From Planctomycetota bacterium (GTDB lineage: Bacteria; Planctomycetota; Planctomycetia; Planctomycetales; Planctomycetaceae), in assembly GCA_014584345.1 (NCBI GenBank), contig JACTNB010000013.1, positions 62,001-126,000 of the forward strand: a DNA stretch of 64,000 nt, read 5' to 3'. The notes under the pieces are model-generated. The model did no database searches. It worked only from the letters and a program-made list of their open reading frames with translations, and was not told where the DNA came from. Shown here in pieces: positions 22,520 to 32,434 of this stretch; position 1 is the first letter of the stretch; each line of letters opens with the position of its first letter. A program made the position numbers and the translations under genes.

Positions 22520-23719
22520 ATGAAACAGTTACCCGTAACGGTACTGTCCGGCTTCCTGGGTGCGGGAAAAACGACGTTACTGAATCATGTGTTGAATAAT
22601 CGGCAGGGCTTGCGCGTCGCGGTGATCGTGAACGACATGTCGGAGGTCAATATCGATGCCGAGCTGGTTCAGCGGGAAGCGGGATTGTCTCGCACCGAGG
22701 AACAACTGGTGCAGATGTCGAATGGCTGCATCTGCTGCACGTTGCGGGAAGACCTGTTGCGGGAAGTGGCCCGGCTTGCCAATGAAGGGCGGTTTGACTA
22801 TCTGCTGATCGAAAGTACGGGCATCAGCGAGCCCATTCCGGTGGCGCAGACATTCACCTTCACCGCGGAAGATGGCACCAGCCTGGCAAGTGTCGCCCGG
22901 CTGGATACGCTGGTGACCGTGGTCGACGCCGTCAATTTTATCGAGCAATACGAAGCCGCCCAGGACCTGCGTGAAATCGGCCAGGAATTGAACGAGGACG
23001 ACGAACGGACCGTCACCGATCTGTTGTGTGATCAGGTCGAGTTCGCCAACGTGCTCGTCATCAATAAAACCGACCTCGTGGACGATACTCAACTCGAATT
23101 CCTGGAGCGCGTGCTGCAGGGTTTGAACCCCGTGGCCAGGCGGATTCGCGCCCGTCATGGCCGCGTACCTCTCGAGGAAATCCTGCGGACGGGCCTGTTC
23201 GACTACGAACAGGCGGCAGCCTCCGCAGGCTGGATCCGGGAATTGGAAGGGCAACACACGCCGGAAACCGAAGCCTACCGCATCAGCAGTTTTGTCTTTC
23301 GTGAACGCCGCCCCTTCCATCCGCGCCGCTTCTGGGATTTCATCTACGAGGACGAGATCTGGGACGGCGTCATCCGCAGCAAGGGGTATTTTTGGATTGC
23401 GAGCAAGGACCAGATTGCCTATCAATGGTCCCAGGCGGGAGGCGTCAGCGATTATCGCCCCGCGGGCGTGTGGCAGGCCGCGATTCCCGAAGAATATCGT
23501 CGCGGCGACGAGGAGGAATCGCCCGATTGGCATCCCCTCTTTGGCGACCGCAAACAGGTGCTCGTTTTCATCGGGACGGATCTGGATGAAGCCCTGATCC
23601 GCGAACGACTGCACGCTTGTCTGATGACGTCCCAGGAACTATCCGCCTCCGTTGCATCGCTGGCCACAATGGACGATCCCTTCCCCAGGGTCGAACTTTC
23701 GGCCCTGCTTCCGGATTAG
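22520..23719 (+). CDS. COG0523/CobW-family GTP-binding metallochaperone
   Basis: A 399-residue G3E-family GTPase. It has the Walker A motif GFLGAGKTTLLNH near the N-terminus, the metal-binding NGCICCTLRED (CxCC), a LLIESTGISEP switch and the guanine-specificity motif NKTD. The C-terminal CobW_C domain contains HPRRFWDF. Such proteins deliver zinc, cobalt or other metals, most often zinc in the YjiA/ZigA branches. The metal cannot be told from the sequence and no Zur-like site was identified upstream. The ATG at 22520 is chosen over an upstream alternative because it starts directly before the P-loop strand. Confidence 0.88.
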   Translation: MKQLPVTVLSGFLGAGKTTLLNHVLNNRQGLRVAVIVNDMSEVNIDAELVQREAGLSRTEEQLVQMSNGCICCTLREDLLREVARLANEGRFDYLLIESTGISEPIPVAQTFTFTAEDGTSLASVARLDTLVTVVDAVNFIEQYEAAQDLREIGQELNEDDERTVTDLLCDQVEFANVLVINKTDLVDDTQLEFLERVLQGLNPVARRIRARHGRVPLEEILRTGLFDYEQAAASAGWIRELEGQHTPETEAYRISSFVFRERRPFHPRRFWDFIYEDEIWDGVIRSKGYFWIASKDQIAYQWSQAGGVSDYRPAGVWQAAIPEEYRRGDEEESPDWHPLFGDRKQVLVFIGTDLDEALIRERLHACLMTSQELSASVASLATMDDPFPRVELSALLPD

Positions 23720-23792
23720 CGCCCGTTTCTCGCATTCATCCAGAATGCGGGACAGACGCATGCATTCCCGCGGGTCGCACGCGTCGCTTCGC

Positions 23793-24671
23793 TCATGGTT
23801 GCAGTGCGTGCAGGGCCTGGCCAATGTTGGGGGCGCGCATCAGGGATTCTCCCACGAGAATGGCATTGATGCCGTGTTCGATCAGTAGCCGGGTGTCGTC
23901 CGCGGTGCGGATGCCGCTTTCGCTGACAAACAATATCGTATCCCGTACGAGTCGCCGCAGTTTCAGCGAGTGCCTCAGATCGGTTTCGAAGGTCCGCAGG
24001 TTGCGATTGTTCACGCCGATAATATGCGGATTCAGTTTCAAGACACGATCAAGATTGCTTTCTTCGTACAGTTCCACCAGCGCCTGCATCCCCAGTTCGC
24101 GGGTGTACTGATACAAATCGCGAAGCTGTTCGTCGTCGAGGCATTCCGCGATCAACAGCACGCAATCGGCTCCTGCCAGCCGAGCCTCGGCGATCTGGTA
24201 GCGGTCCAGAATGAAATCCTTGCGCAGCAGGGGAAGGTCCACCGCCTTGCGGATGGCATACAGATAATTCAGGTGGCCCTGAAAGAAATGTTCGTCCGTC
24301 AGCACGCTGATACAGGCGGCGCCGTGCTCGGCATAGGTTTTTGCGATTTCCACGGGATGAAAATCCTCCCGGATGATCCCGGCGGAAGGAGACGCCTTCT
24401 TCACTTCCGCGATGATCCCCAGTGGATGACTCAACCGGAGTTGAGATACAAAATCCCGGATGGGCGGGGCTTCGCTCAACTGCGTCACCAGGTCCTCGAA
24501 GGAGCGGGCTTCCCGCGCCCGTTCGATTTCCTGCCATTTCCTGTTCACGATGTCCGCCAGCACGTCACTCAAGGGAACCTCGACTTCCAGACTTAATTCC
24601 TGACCCCCACTCCCCTCCTGTTCCTTCCCCGGCGATGGAACAGATGCATCATACTCGATTTTGGTGTTCAC
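23793..24671 (-). CDS. trpC: Indole-3-glycerol phosphate synthase
   Basis: A 292-residue TIM-barrel enzyme of tryptophan synthesis that closes the indole ring. Motifs run IIAEVKKASPSAGII (catalytic Lys), ISVLTDEHFFQG, LPLLRKDFILDRYQ (catalytic Lys), DCVLLIAECL, LVELYEE, IIGVNNRNLRTF and FVSESGI, ending with a phosphate-binding AILVGESLM. The start shown is GTG at 24671, which leaves about 35 extra residues before the usual family start; an internal start near SDVLADIV is possible. No other trp gene is adjacent. It converges on the COG0523 gene, with a short CGCATTC/GAATGCG hairpin in between. Confidence 0.93.
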   Translation of the reverse strand: MNTKIEYDASVPSPGKEQEGSGGQELSLEVEVPLSDVLADIVNRKWQEIERAREARSFEDLVTQLSEAPPIRDFVSQLRLSHPLGIIAEVKKASPSAGIIREDFHPVEIAKTYAEHGAACISVLTDEHFFQGHLNYLYAIRKAVDLPLLRKDFILDRYQIAEARLAGADCVLLIAECLDDEQLRDLYQYTRELGMQALVELYEESNLDRVLKLNPHIIGVNNRNLRTFETDLRHSLKLRRLVRDTILFVSESGIRTADDTRLLIEHGINAILVGESLMRAPNIGQALHALQP

Positions 24672-24889
24672 TCCAGCGCGGCAAAGGCGGAGCCGGCCTG
24701 GATGTTTCCGGATTGGCGGCGAGCCTCGTCAAGAATTCGTTTTTTCCGCAACCTGGCCGCGATTTGCGTCAGGGTTGCGGATCGTTTCTGGCGCGATTAC
24801 GATTCCGGTGCGTGTTGAAATCGCGGTCTCGCCAGCCGAACGGGTCGTTATATCCTGCCCCGCTCCCAGGGAAGAGCTCCTGAAGCATC

Positions 24890-25417
<528 letters not shown>

Positions 25418-25501
25418 CCACTTCGAAACTGATTTGTAACGGTTTTACCGACATCCCCTGGCAAACTTCTTGAACCGAATCCACTGAAACGAAAGCAGAC
25501 C

Positions 25502-26521
25502 ATGGCCGAACAACCCCGTATCATTCTGAGTGCCTTTGGAGATGAAGGCGCAAATACCCGCTCCGCCGTGGAGCAACTGGCCGTGCTGGCCGCTCTGGGC
25601 CTGAAGTATTACAGTCCGCGGTTCGTGGATGTCTCGGGGACCGGGGAAATCAAGCACGTGGTCGACCTGGGCAAGAATGAATGGAAACAACTGGCCAAAT
25701 TGCAGTCCGAATACGGCATGTCGGTCACTAGCATTGGTTCGCGGCTGGGCAAAGTGAAGTTGCGGGATGTCGAGGATGGCTCGCACAATAAATACGTCGA
25801 TCCCCAGAAGTATCTCAAGGGGGAAGTCCGGAGCACGATCGAGGCGGCCCAGGCTCTGGGGGCCAAATTGATTCGCGGGTTCTCGTTTTATCACCCACAG
25901 AATCAACCGCTGGATGGTTATATTTCCGAGGCTGTCGATCGGCTCGGCCCCATCGTTGAGGCGTGTGCGCAGGCCGGTTTGATCTACGGACTGGAAGTCG
26001 AGGCAAACCTGATCGGTCAAAATGGCCGCCTGCTGGCCGAATTGGCTCGCAGAGTAAAAAGCCCTCACATGGTCTGTATCTTCGACGGAGGCAACCTGTC
26101 GACTCAAAACATGTCTCCCGTGGAATGTTTCGCGGAATATGAAGCCATGCGGGAAACCATTGGCTGGATCCATATCAAGGATTATCGCATCGATCCCTCG
26201 CTCGTCTGGACCGGCGTGGTGGACGAGAACCGTCTCAAGAACTTCGTCCCGGCGAATATCGGCGACTCGGGACACGAAGCCATCCTTCGCGATCTGGCCA
26301 GCCATCTCCCCAAGCTGACACGCAAGATGAACAAACTCGGCGTGCCGGGTGTCTTCCTCGAACTGGAACCGCATCTCAAGGGAGGGGGACAGTTCGGCGG
26401 ATTCAGCGGCCCCGATGGCATGGGCGTCGCCGTCCGCGCGCTGTGCAGCCTGCTCGACTACACCGGGATCGCCTTTAACCTGCGCACCATGCAGGATATC
26501 GTCGCCGCACGCGGCTTTTAA
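25502..26521 (+). CDS. Sugar phosphate isomerase/epimerase, AP-endonuclease-2-like TIM barrel
   Basis: A 339-residue cytoplasmic TIM-barrel protein of the xylose isomerase-like family, in which metal-binding Glu/Asp/His residues are spread along the barrel. Visible candidates are YGLEVEAN, VCIFDGGNLSTQ, IHIKDYRID and the late LELEPHLKGGG. There is no signal peptide. The substrate cannot be predicted; such genes are very numerous in Planctomycetota. It is on the same strand as the FMN reductase. Confidence 0.78.
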   Translation: MAEQPRIILSAFGDEGANTRSAVEQLAVLAALGLKYYSPRFVDVSGTGEIKHVVDLGKNEWKQLAKLQSEYGMSVTSIGSRLGKVKLRDVEDGSHNKYVDPQKYLKGEVRSTIEAAQALGAKLIRGFSFYHPQNQPLDGYISEAVDRLGPIVEACAQAGLIYGLEVEANLIGQNGRLLAELARRVKSPHMVCIFDGGNLSTQNMSPVECFAEYEAMRETIGWIHIKDYRIDPSLVWTGVVDENRLKNFVPANIGDSGHEAILRDLASHLPKLTRKMNKLGVPGVFLELEPHLKGGGQFGGFSGPDGMGVAVRALCSLLDYTGIAFNLRTMQDIVAARGF

Positions 26522-26720
26522 AAACATCGGTCCGTGTCCCTAAACGACCACGCAAACCAGCCACGCGAACCGGGGCACGTTCCCGCTTGCGCCGGCGGCA
26601 GGATTTTCACGCGCGGAGGGGGTGGGCATTGACCCGCAATGTTTCGTGATATCATAATTGGTGGCGACGCGGTTCCGTCAGATGGCCGTAATTTTCCGCC
26701 CCCTCACCCAGGAGACGAGG

Positions 26721-29666
26721 ATGTTCGAGCGTGTCCAGAGACTGCTGTTGACGATGCTGGCCGTGTGTGTGGTCTGCCTGCCGGGGCGCGTAAGCCAGGG
26801 CAAGGGGGAGAGTAGTCCACTTAAGTTGACTCTCCGCTCGCAGCAGGAAACCTCGGCGGGAAGTGGACGCTATCACTTTCTCGAGCGGAACGAAGCCTGG
26901 GAACCGGGGGAGACGGCGATCATCGTATGCGACGTGTGGGACTCGCATACGTGCCGGAATGCGGTGTCTAGGCTCGAACAGTTCGCGCCGACATTGAATT
27001 CCCTGCTGCAAACAGCCCGCGCACGCGGTGTCACGATTATCCACGCGCCCAGCGGTTGCATGAATGCCTACTCGGAACACCCGGCTCGCAAGCGGGCGAT
27101 GTCTGCCCCGAACGTGGCCCGCCTGCCCCACGACATTACTTCGTGGTGTTATACCCTGCCTGCCGAGGAACGTGCCGTGTATCCGCTGGACCAGTCGGAT
27201 GGAGGAAACGACGACGAACCCACCGTGAAACTGGCCTGGAAACAGACGCTCATTTCCGAAGGCCGCGATCCGGGACGCCCCTGGCAGAAGCAGTCCGATC
27301 TGGTGGCGATCGACCCCGAACGCGATTACATTTCCGACCGGGGTGACGAGATCTGGAATGTGCTGGAACAACAGGGGATCAAGAACGTGTTGCTGACGGG
27401 CGTGCATGTCAACATGTGCGTGCTGGGGCGGCCGTTTGGCCTGCGGCAACTGGCCCGGAATGGGAAAAACGTGGCGTTGGTGCGCGACCTGACGGACGCC
27501 ATGTATAATCCCCAGCGCTGGCCCTATGTCAGCCATTTTACCGGAAACGACCTGATCGTGGACCACATCGAACGCCACGTCTGCCCGACCATCACCAGCG
27601 ACCAGTGGCTGGGAGGGAAGCCCTTCCGTTATGCAGAAGATCAAAGGCCGCATGTGGTGATGGTCATTGCGGAAGACCCCTACGACACCAAAACCACCTT
27701 GCCTCGATTTGCCCTGTCGCGGCTAGGGCGGGATTTTCGCGTGACAATTCTTCACGCGGACGAACGGAACCGGAATTCGATACCCGGTCTTCGGCACATC
27801 GAGCAGGCCGACGTTTTGCTGCTGAGCGTGCGTCGGCGGGTGCTCCCCACCGAGGAAATGCAATGGATTCGGGATTACGTCGCATCCGGTAAGCCGGTGA
27901 TCGGGCTGCGGACGTCCAGCCATGCCTTTGCACTCCGCGAGGGGCAACCCGAGAGTGGATATGCCGATTGGCCCAGCTTCGACGCGGAGGTGTTTGGTGG
28001 GAACTATCGTGGAAGTTATCCCGATGCACTCCGTTCGACGGTTCGACTGGCCGAGGGAGCCACGTCGCAACCGCTGATGCGGGGGGTGTCGTCGCAGCCT
28101 TTCACGCAAGGGGGGCATATGTATAAAACAGGTCCTCTACGGGAAGGGACAACCGTGCTGCTTGAAGGGCATGTCGAGGGGCACCCCGCCGAACCGGTCG
28201 CCTGGAGTTTTCAGCGCGGACAGGGGGGCCGTTCGTTTTATGTGGCCCTCGGCCATGCCGACGACTTTGAACACCCTGTGTTTCAACGCCTGTTGACCAA
28301 TGCCGTCTATTGGGCATCGGGCCAGACTATTCCGGAGCAAATCGTGGAACAGCATCCCGTGGACGAATATCGCCAGCAATGGCTTCGCATGCCCGTCCCG
28401 GGAACCTGGGAACAGGGTTCACTGGGCGTGCTGCGCGGCATTGACGAAGCGGGGTACTATCGCTGCCTGTTGCGGCTGCCGGAAGACTGGCGGCGCGCGG
28501 GTGATGTGCAACTTCTGTCGGCGGGAAATACGCCCGGGTGGGACAGAGCCTGGCTGAACGGCAGCCCGCTTTCGCCGTCCGGTGATGGTGTGCTGGCATT
28601 ACCGGGCGAAGCCTTGGCCAAAGGGGCCGAACACGTGCTTTTGCTCCACGCAAGTGGACCAGAGGCGGCGTTTCAGGAGCCCCCCCGCTTAACGTCCCGG
28701 GTGTTGCAACGGCAACTGGAACTGCGGGGTTGGTGGCAGTTTCGGCTGGCGGGAGGGAATCCACCGATCGAGGAGAGCATGCGGCCCGATTTCCCGGGCG
28801 CGCGGGAAGTCGTCTTCACCGCGGAGGATGTGATGTGGAATGCCCGTGCGCTGACGCGGGCAACCGAGTTCACGCCCGGTATCGAAGGGCCCGCCTGCGA
28901 CGCGCGGGGAGATATTTATGCGGTCAATTTTCTCCGCGAGGGGACCATTGGCCGGGTGACTCCCGCCGGGGCAGGGGAGGTGTTCGTGGAATTACCCGAG
29001 GGGAGTGTCGGGAATGGCATTCGTTTTGACAGGGCAGGGAATTTCTTCGTGGCCGATTACACGCGGCACAATGTGCTTAAGGTCGATCCCCGGACGCGGA
29101 TGGTGACGGTGCACGCGCATAATCCGGCGATGAATCAGCCCAACGATCTGGCCATTGACCGCGCGGGTGTCTTGTATGCCAGCGATCCGAACTGGGCGGA
29201 ATCGACGGGACAAATCTGGCGGATCGATACGGACGGCAGCACCACGCTGCTGGTCCGGGACATGGGGACCACGAATGGGATCGATCTCAGTCCTGACGAA
29301 CAGACGCTGTATGTCAATGAAAGCGTGCAACGCAACGTCTGGGCATTTACCATCACTCCCGAAAAAACCTTGACGGACAAGCGATTGGTGCGCCGGTTCG
29401 AGGACTTCGGTTTCGACGGGATGCGGACCGACGTGGACGGCAACCTGTATATCACGCGTTACGGCAAGGGGACCGTTGTGAAAATGACGCCCGATGGAAC
29501 AATCCTGCAGGAAATCGACGTCCTGGGAACGAAGCCCAGCAATCTCTGCTTTGGCGGACCCGATGGACGCACCGTGTATGTAACGGAAGTGGACTTCACT
29601 CGACTCGTGACCTTCCGCGTCGACCGACCGGGCCGCGCCTGGCAGCTCCATGCGAATCCGCGGTAA
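26721..29666 (+). CDS. Exported isochorismatase / ThuA / SMP-30 multidomain protein
   Basis: A 981-residue exported protein. The ATG at 26721 follows a good ribosome-binding site (GGAGACGAGG) and opens a signal peptide (LLLTMLAVCVVCLPGRVSQG). Residues about 45-300 form a cysteine hydrolase (isochorismatase-like) domain with candidate Asp in VCDVWDSH, Lys in VKLAWKQ and nucleophile Cys in GVHVNMCVLG. Residues about 315-545 are ThuA-like (VVMVIAEDPYD, LLLSVRRRVLPTEEM, GKPVIGLRTSSHAF). A beta-sandwich-like stretch follows. Residues about 690-981 are an SMP-30/gluconolactonase-type propeller (GNGIRFDRAGNFFVADY, PNDLAIDRAGVLYASD, DLSPDEQTLYVNES). It probably acts on a carbohydrate or lactone outside the cytoplasm; the reaction is unknown. 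Confidence 0.85.
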   Translation: MFERVQRLLLTMLAVCVVCLPGRVSQGKGESSPLKLTLRSQQETSAGSGRYHFLERNEAWEPGETAIIVCDVWDSHTCRNAVSRLEQFAPTLNSLLQTARARGVTIIHAPSGCMNAYSEHPARKRAMSAPNVARLPHDITSWCYTLPAEERAVYPLDQSDGGNDDEPTVKLAWKQTLISEGRDPGRPWQKQSDLVAIDPERDYISDRGDEIWNVLEQQGIKNVLLTGVHVNMCVLGRPFGLRQLARNGKNVALVRDLTDAMYNPQRWPYVSHFTGNDLIVDHIERHVCPTITSDQWLGGKPFRYAEDQRPHVVMVIAEDPYDTKTTLPRFALSRLGRDFRVTILHADERNRNSIPGLRHIEQADVLLLSVRRRVLPTEEMQWIRDYVASGKPVIGLRTSSHAFALREGQPESGYADWPSFDAEVFGGNYRGSYPDALRSTVRLAEGATSQPLMRGVSSQPFTQGGHMYKTGPLREGTTVLLEGHVEGHPAEPVAWSFQRGQGGRSFYVALGHADDFEHPVFQRLLTNAVYWASGQTIPEQIVEQHPVDEYRQQWLRMPVPGTWEQGSLGVLRGIDEAGYYRCLLRLPEDWRRAGDVQLLSAGNTPGWDRAWLNGSPLSPSGDGVLALPGEALAKGAEHVLLLHASGPEAAFQEPPRLTSRVLQRQLELRGWWQFRLAGGNPPIEESMRPDFPGAREVVFTAEDVMWNARALTRATEFTPGIEGPACDARGDIYAVNFLREGTIGRVTPAGAGEVFVELPEGSVGNGIRFDRAGNFFVADYTRHNVLKVDPRTRMVTVHAHNPAMNQPNDLAIDRAGVLYASDPNWAESTGQIWRIDTDGSTTLLVRDMGTTNGIDLSPDEQTLYVNESVQRNVWAFTITPEKTLTDKRLVRRFEDFGFDGMRTDVDGNLYITRYGKGTVVKMTPDGTILQEIDVLGTKPSNLCFGGPDGRTVYVTEVDFTRLVTFRVDRPGRAWQLHANPR

Positions 29667-29814
29667 TTCGCATTCGCGCGTTCCAGAATTGATGGGACAG
29701 GGACGGCGGAGTTCCCCAAGCCGCGAACTCCGCGGCCGGAATTGCGAAATCGCAGGCGGATGGACATAGTAATGGAACCGCTCCGTTGAACGTATTTGGT
29801 TCGAGGAATCCTGT

Positions 29815-30759
29815 ATGACTTCCGCGTCACCGGCTGAAACATTCTCACCGGAAACTGTCGCGCATACTCCAGGGGCACGGCTCAAGGAGTTGAACCTTTC
29901 GTTGGCGCCGGGAATCACCTTTCGACTGGAATCGCTGTTTCCCAAATTGACCGGATGGGGTTGGAAGGAAGATCTGCGGCAGCGCGTGAAGTTGCTGAAA
30001 CAGGTGGAGCCGCTGCTGTTGCAAAGCCTCTCCCGGGGCGAGGAAGTGGTCTACATCGCCAAGGGGGTTCAGTACAGTCTGCTGGAAGCCTGGATGATGG
30101 GGATCTGGGCCCGTTCGATCAATCAAACCGTGTTTGTGCTGACGAACATCCGCGTGCTGATGTTCCGCACCGATGGTGCTGGGCGGCCCAAGAACACTTC
30201 GTGGACCATACTCTACAGCGAGATCAAGAAGTTCAACGGGAGATGGAACGGCATGATGTCGCTCAAACTCAACGATGGCTCCAAACTGCTCTTTTCCGGC
30301 TTCAAGCGTCAAGATCGCCGCAGAATGCCCACGATTTTTCGCCAGGCCTATGAATGGTATCTCGCCAAGGGGATTGCGCTGAACTGCTCGCAATCGCTGG
30401 AGAAATTGTGCTCGCATTGCCTGACGAACATGCCCAAGGGGGAGTATCAATGCTCGCATTGCCAGGCGGAGCATTGGACTCCCTTCGAAATTGCCTGGCG
30501 GAGTTTTGTGTTTCCCTCCTGGGGGGAATTCGTCATGGGACATTCCCTGATGGCAATCATCGAACTGCTCGGGGGATTTTTTACCTGGAGCTTCCTGGTC
30601 GCTTGTACGGGACTGGCCCTGAAGCATGCCGACGTGGGATACCTGATTTCCGGCCTGACGATGTTCGCCGTCGGGAATGGACTGGATGCCCTGCTGACTT
30701 CACACATTGCCCGCAAGGGGCTGCATCTGAAGAAGCGACCGGCGGAGGAAACCACCTGA
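29815..30759 (+). CDS. PH-like domain, zinc-ribbon membrane protein of unknown function
   Basis: A 314-residue protein. Residues about 60-180 resemble a bacterial PH domain (GEEVVYIAKGVQYS, FVLTNIRVLMFRTD, SEIKKFNG, LKLNDGSKLLFSGF). Residues about 195-220 carry two CSHC pairs (CSHCLTNMPKGEYQCSHC), a likely zinc ribbon. The C-terminal third has two or three hydrophobic segments (MAIIELLGGFFTWSFLVACTG, VGYLISGLTMFAVGNGLDALL), placing it in the inner membrane. No named family is recognised. It stands alone, upstream of a convergent gene, and its role is unknown. Confidence 0.7.
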   Translation: MTSASPAETFSPETVAHTPGARLKELNLSLAPGITFRLESLFPKLTGWGWKEDLRQRVKLLKQVEPLLLQSLSRGEEVVYIAKGVQYSLLEAWMMGIWARSINQTVFVLTNIRVLMFRTDGAGRPKNTSWTILYSEIKKFNGRWNGMMSLKLNDGSKLLFSGFKRQDRRRMPTIFRQAYEWYLAKGIALNCSQSLEKLCSHCLTNMPKGEYQCSHCQAEHWTPFEIAWRSFVFPSWGEFVMGHSLMAIIELLGGFFTWSFLVACTGLALKHADVGYLISGLTMFAVGNGLDALLTSHIARKGLHLKKRPAEETT

Positions 30760-30820
30760 CGCCCGAGCGCCAGGGGGAGTTGATGCTTCGGACTTGCGGA
30801 TTCCCAGGCGCGAGGTTGGC

Positions 30821-32206
30821 TCAGGGCCGAGGGACGTCGGCGGGCCGCTGGTTGGCCGCCGCGATCTGTTTTGCCACGTCCTGCCATTCATCGGAGTTGG
30901 CGAAGAAGGGTATCGTCACGATGCCGTAACTGTACTCCCGGTGCGCCGGTATGGTCTGGTTGAGGAACGTCGTGAAGTAATGCTTGCGATAGACCTTGTC
31001 GATATCCCAGTAGCGGGTGCGCCAGTGACCTGCCTCGGCGGGGGCCTCCAGCACGCAGGTCACGGCGCCCGTGTTGGTTTCAGGGTCGTGCAGGGCCGAC
31101 CAGCGGGTAGGCTGATCGATTTTCTGTCCCCGGTCTCCGTCGAATCGTCCGGAAATTTCCTGCCCCTCCCAAGTCTCGGCAAGGTAATCGCGAGCTGATG
31201 GAACCCAGGGGTGCATGAAATGATAAATCAGGCTGACCGGCGTCGCTTCGTCGGCCACCAAACGGACCGACTCATAAATCTTCCCCTGCGTCACGAGAAT
31301 TCGGGTCATCAGCCGGAGCGACCTGATGCGCGATGTTTTTAGCAGCTCCAGCGACTCGCAACGCAATTTCTCCGCGGGGTTTTCGACGGGCCGACCATCC
31401 ACCATCAGGGCCAGTTGCTCGATTCGTTCATCCTCGTTTTCCGTATGCCCACTGCCGATGAAACCGATTTCGGGAAATCGAACCACGGAACCATAGTGGC
31501 TGCCGAATCGATCGACGCAAATCCGCACTCCGCGATGATCGATGCGGTACAACGTCCAGAACGACCGGCTTTCCAGGCGGACTTGCAAGTCCCCCACATC
31601 GGCCAGAATCTCGGCTGGCCAGTGAGGTTGCCCCGAGACCCGTAGCGGTTCCAGTCCGACCTGCCGAATCGATACCTTCCCCTGGCAATTCCCCGAGGCT
31701 TCGTAAAACGAAAATCGCAACGCAACGGCATGGGTCCCCTCGGGGAACGGCAGCGACGTTCCCGGCCCAAAGCTGGCAATCGTGCGGCGCCACGATACCT
31801 TCGGCGAACGCTCGTTCAAACCGCAGAACACCAGTTGCTTCAGCGACTTGCCTGCCTGATCGTAACAGTACATCGAAAACGCGAAGACTCCCTGCTGCAG
31901 ACCATCGTTCCGAATCTGGGCCGTCACACGCCAGGGGTGGTCCCCGGCCAGTTGCTCACCCAGCACCAGACGCTCCGATTCCACCCCCAGCAGGCGACCC
32001 CCAGGTTCCAATTCCAGAATCGACGCCTCGTTTTCCTCGACTGTCTGCCAGCGTATCTGGTCCGCGGTCCCTGGGCGAAACAGCCAACGCTGAACTTGCG
32101 GGCACAATCGGTCCGAGTCTACCGCCACGTCATCCTGGGCCTGGGCCGTCACTGCGCAGGTGGCCAGCAGTAAAACGGAAAGAATCAATGGAATCCTCGT
32201 TTTCAT
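30821..32206 (-). CDS. Secreted beta-rich protein of unknown function
   Basis: A 461-residue exported protein. The start at 32206 has a good ribosome-binding site (AGAGGAAG) and gives a clear signal peptide (ILSVLLLATCAVTAQAQ). Residues about 35-190 look like a carbohydrate-binding jelly-roll (an ISLELEP-type strand pattern with WRVTAQIRNDG and VALRFSFYEASGN). Residues about 215-430 are beta-rich and resemble mutarotase or lyase-associated sandwiches, with WSALHDPETNTGAVTCVLEAP. Neither resemblance is strong enough for a function. It converges on the PH-like gene. Confidence 0.6.
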   Translation of the reverse strand: MKTRIPLILSVLLLATCAVTAQAQDDVAVDSDRLCPQVQRWLFRPGTADQIRWQTVEENEASILELEPGGRLLGVESERLVLGEQLAGDHPWRVTAQIRNDGLQQGVFAFSMYCYDQAGKSLKQLVFCGLNERSPKVSWRRTIASFGPGTSLPFPEGTHAVALRFSFYEASGNCQGKVSIRQVGLEPLRVSGQPHWPAEILADVGDLQVRLESRSFWTLYRIDHRGVRICVDRFGSHYGSVVRFPEIGFIGSGHTENEDERIEQLALMVDGRPVENPAEKLRCESLELLKTSRIRSLRLMTRILVTQGKIYESVRLVADEATPVSLIYHFMHPWVPSARDYLAETWEGQEISGRFDGDRGQKIDQPTRWSALHDPETNTGAVTCVLEAPAEAGHWRTRYWDIDKVYRKHYFTTFLNQTIPAHREYSYGIVTIPFFANSDEWQDVAKQIAAANQRPADVPRP

Positions 32207-32434
32207 GTCTCACTTCCTCTGGGATCCCCTCGCCAAGAACTGGCTGGAAACGGATCGACGCGAATTTTCGATGGGATGCCGCCCCTTGGGTGGCCATGCT
32301 CGCGAATACCAAGCTTGCCGAGATGGACTTGAGCACTTCAGCATACCTCGGCGGGATCGATGTGACCACTCTTTCCCTCGACGTTTCGATGCTTTTTTAA
32401 GGGAACTGTTCGAGGTTGGGTTTCAGGCCTGTTT

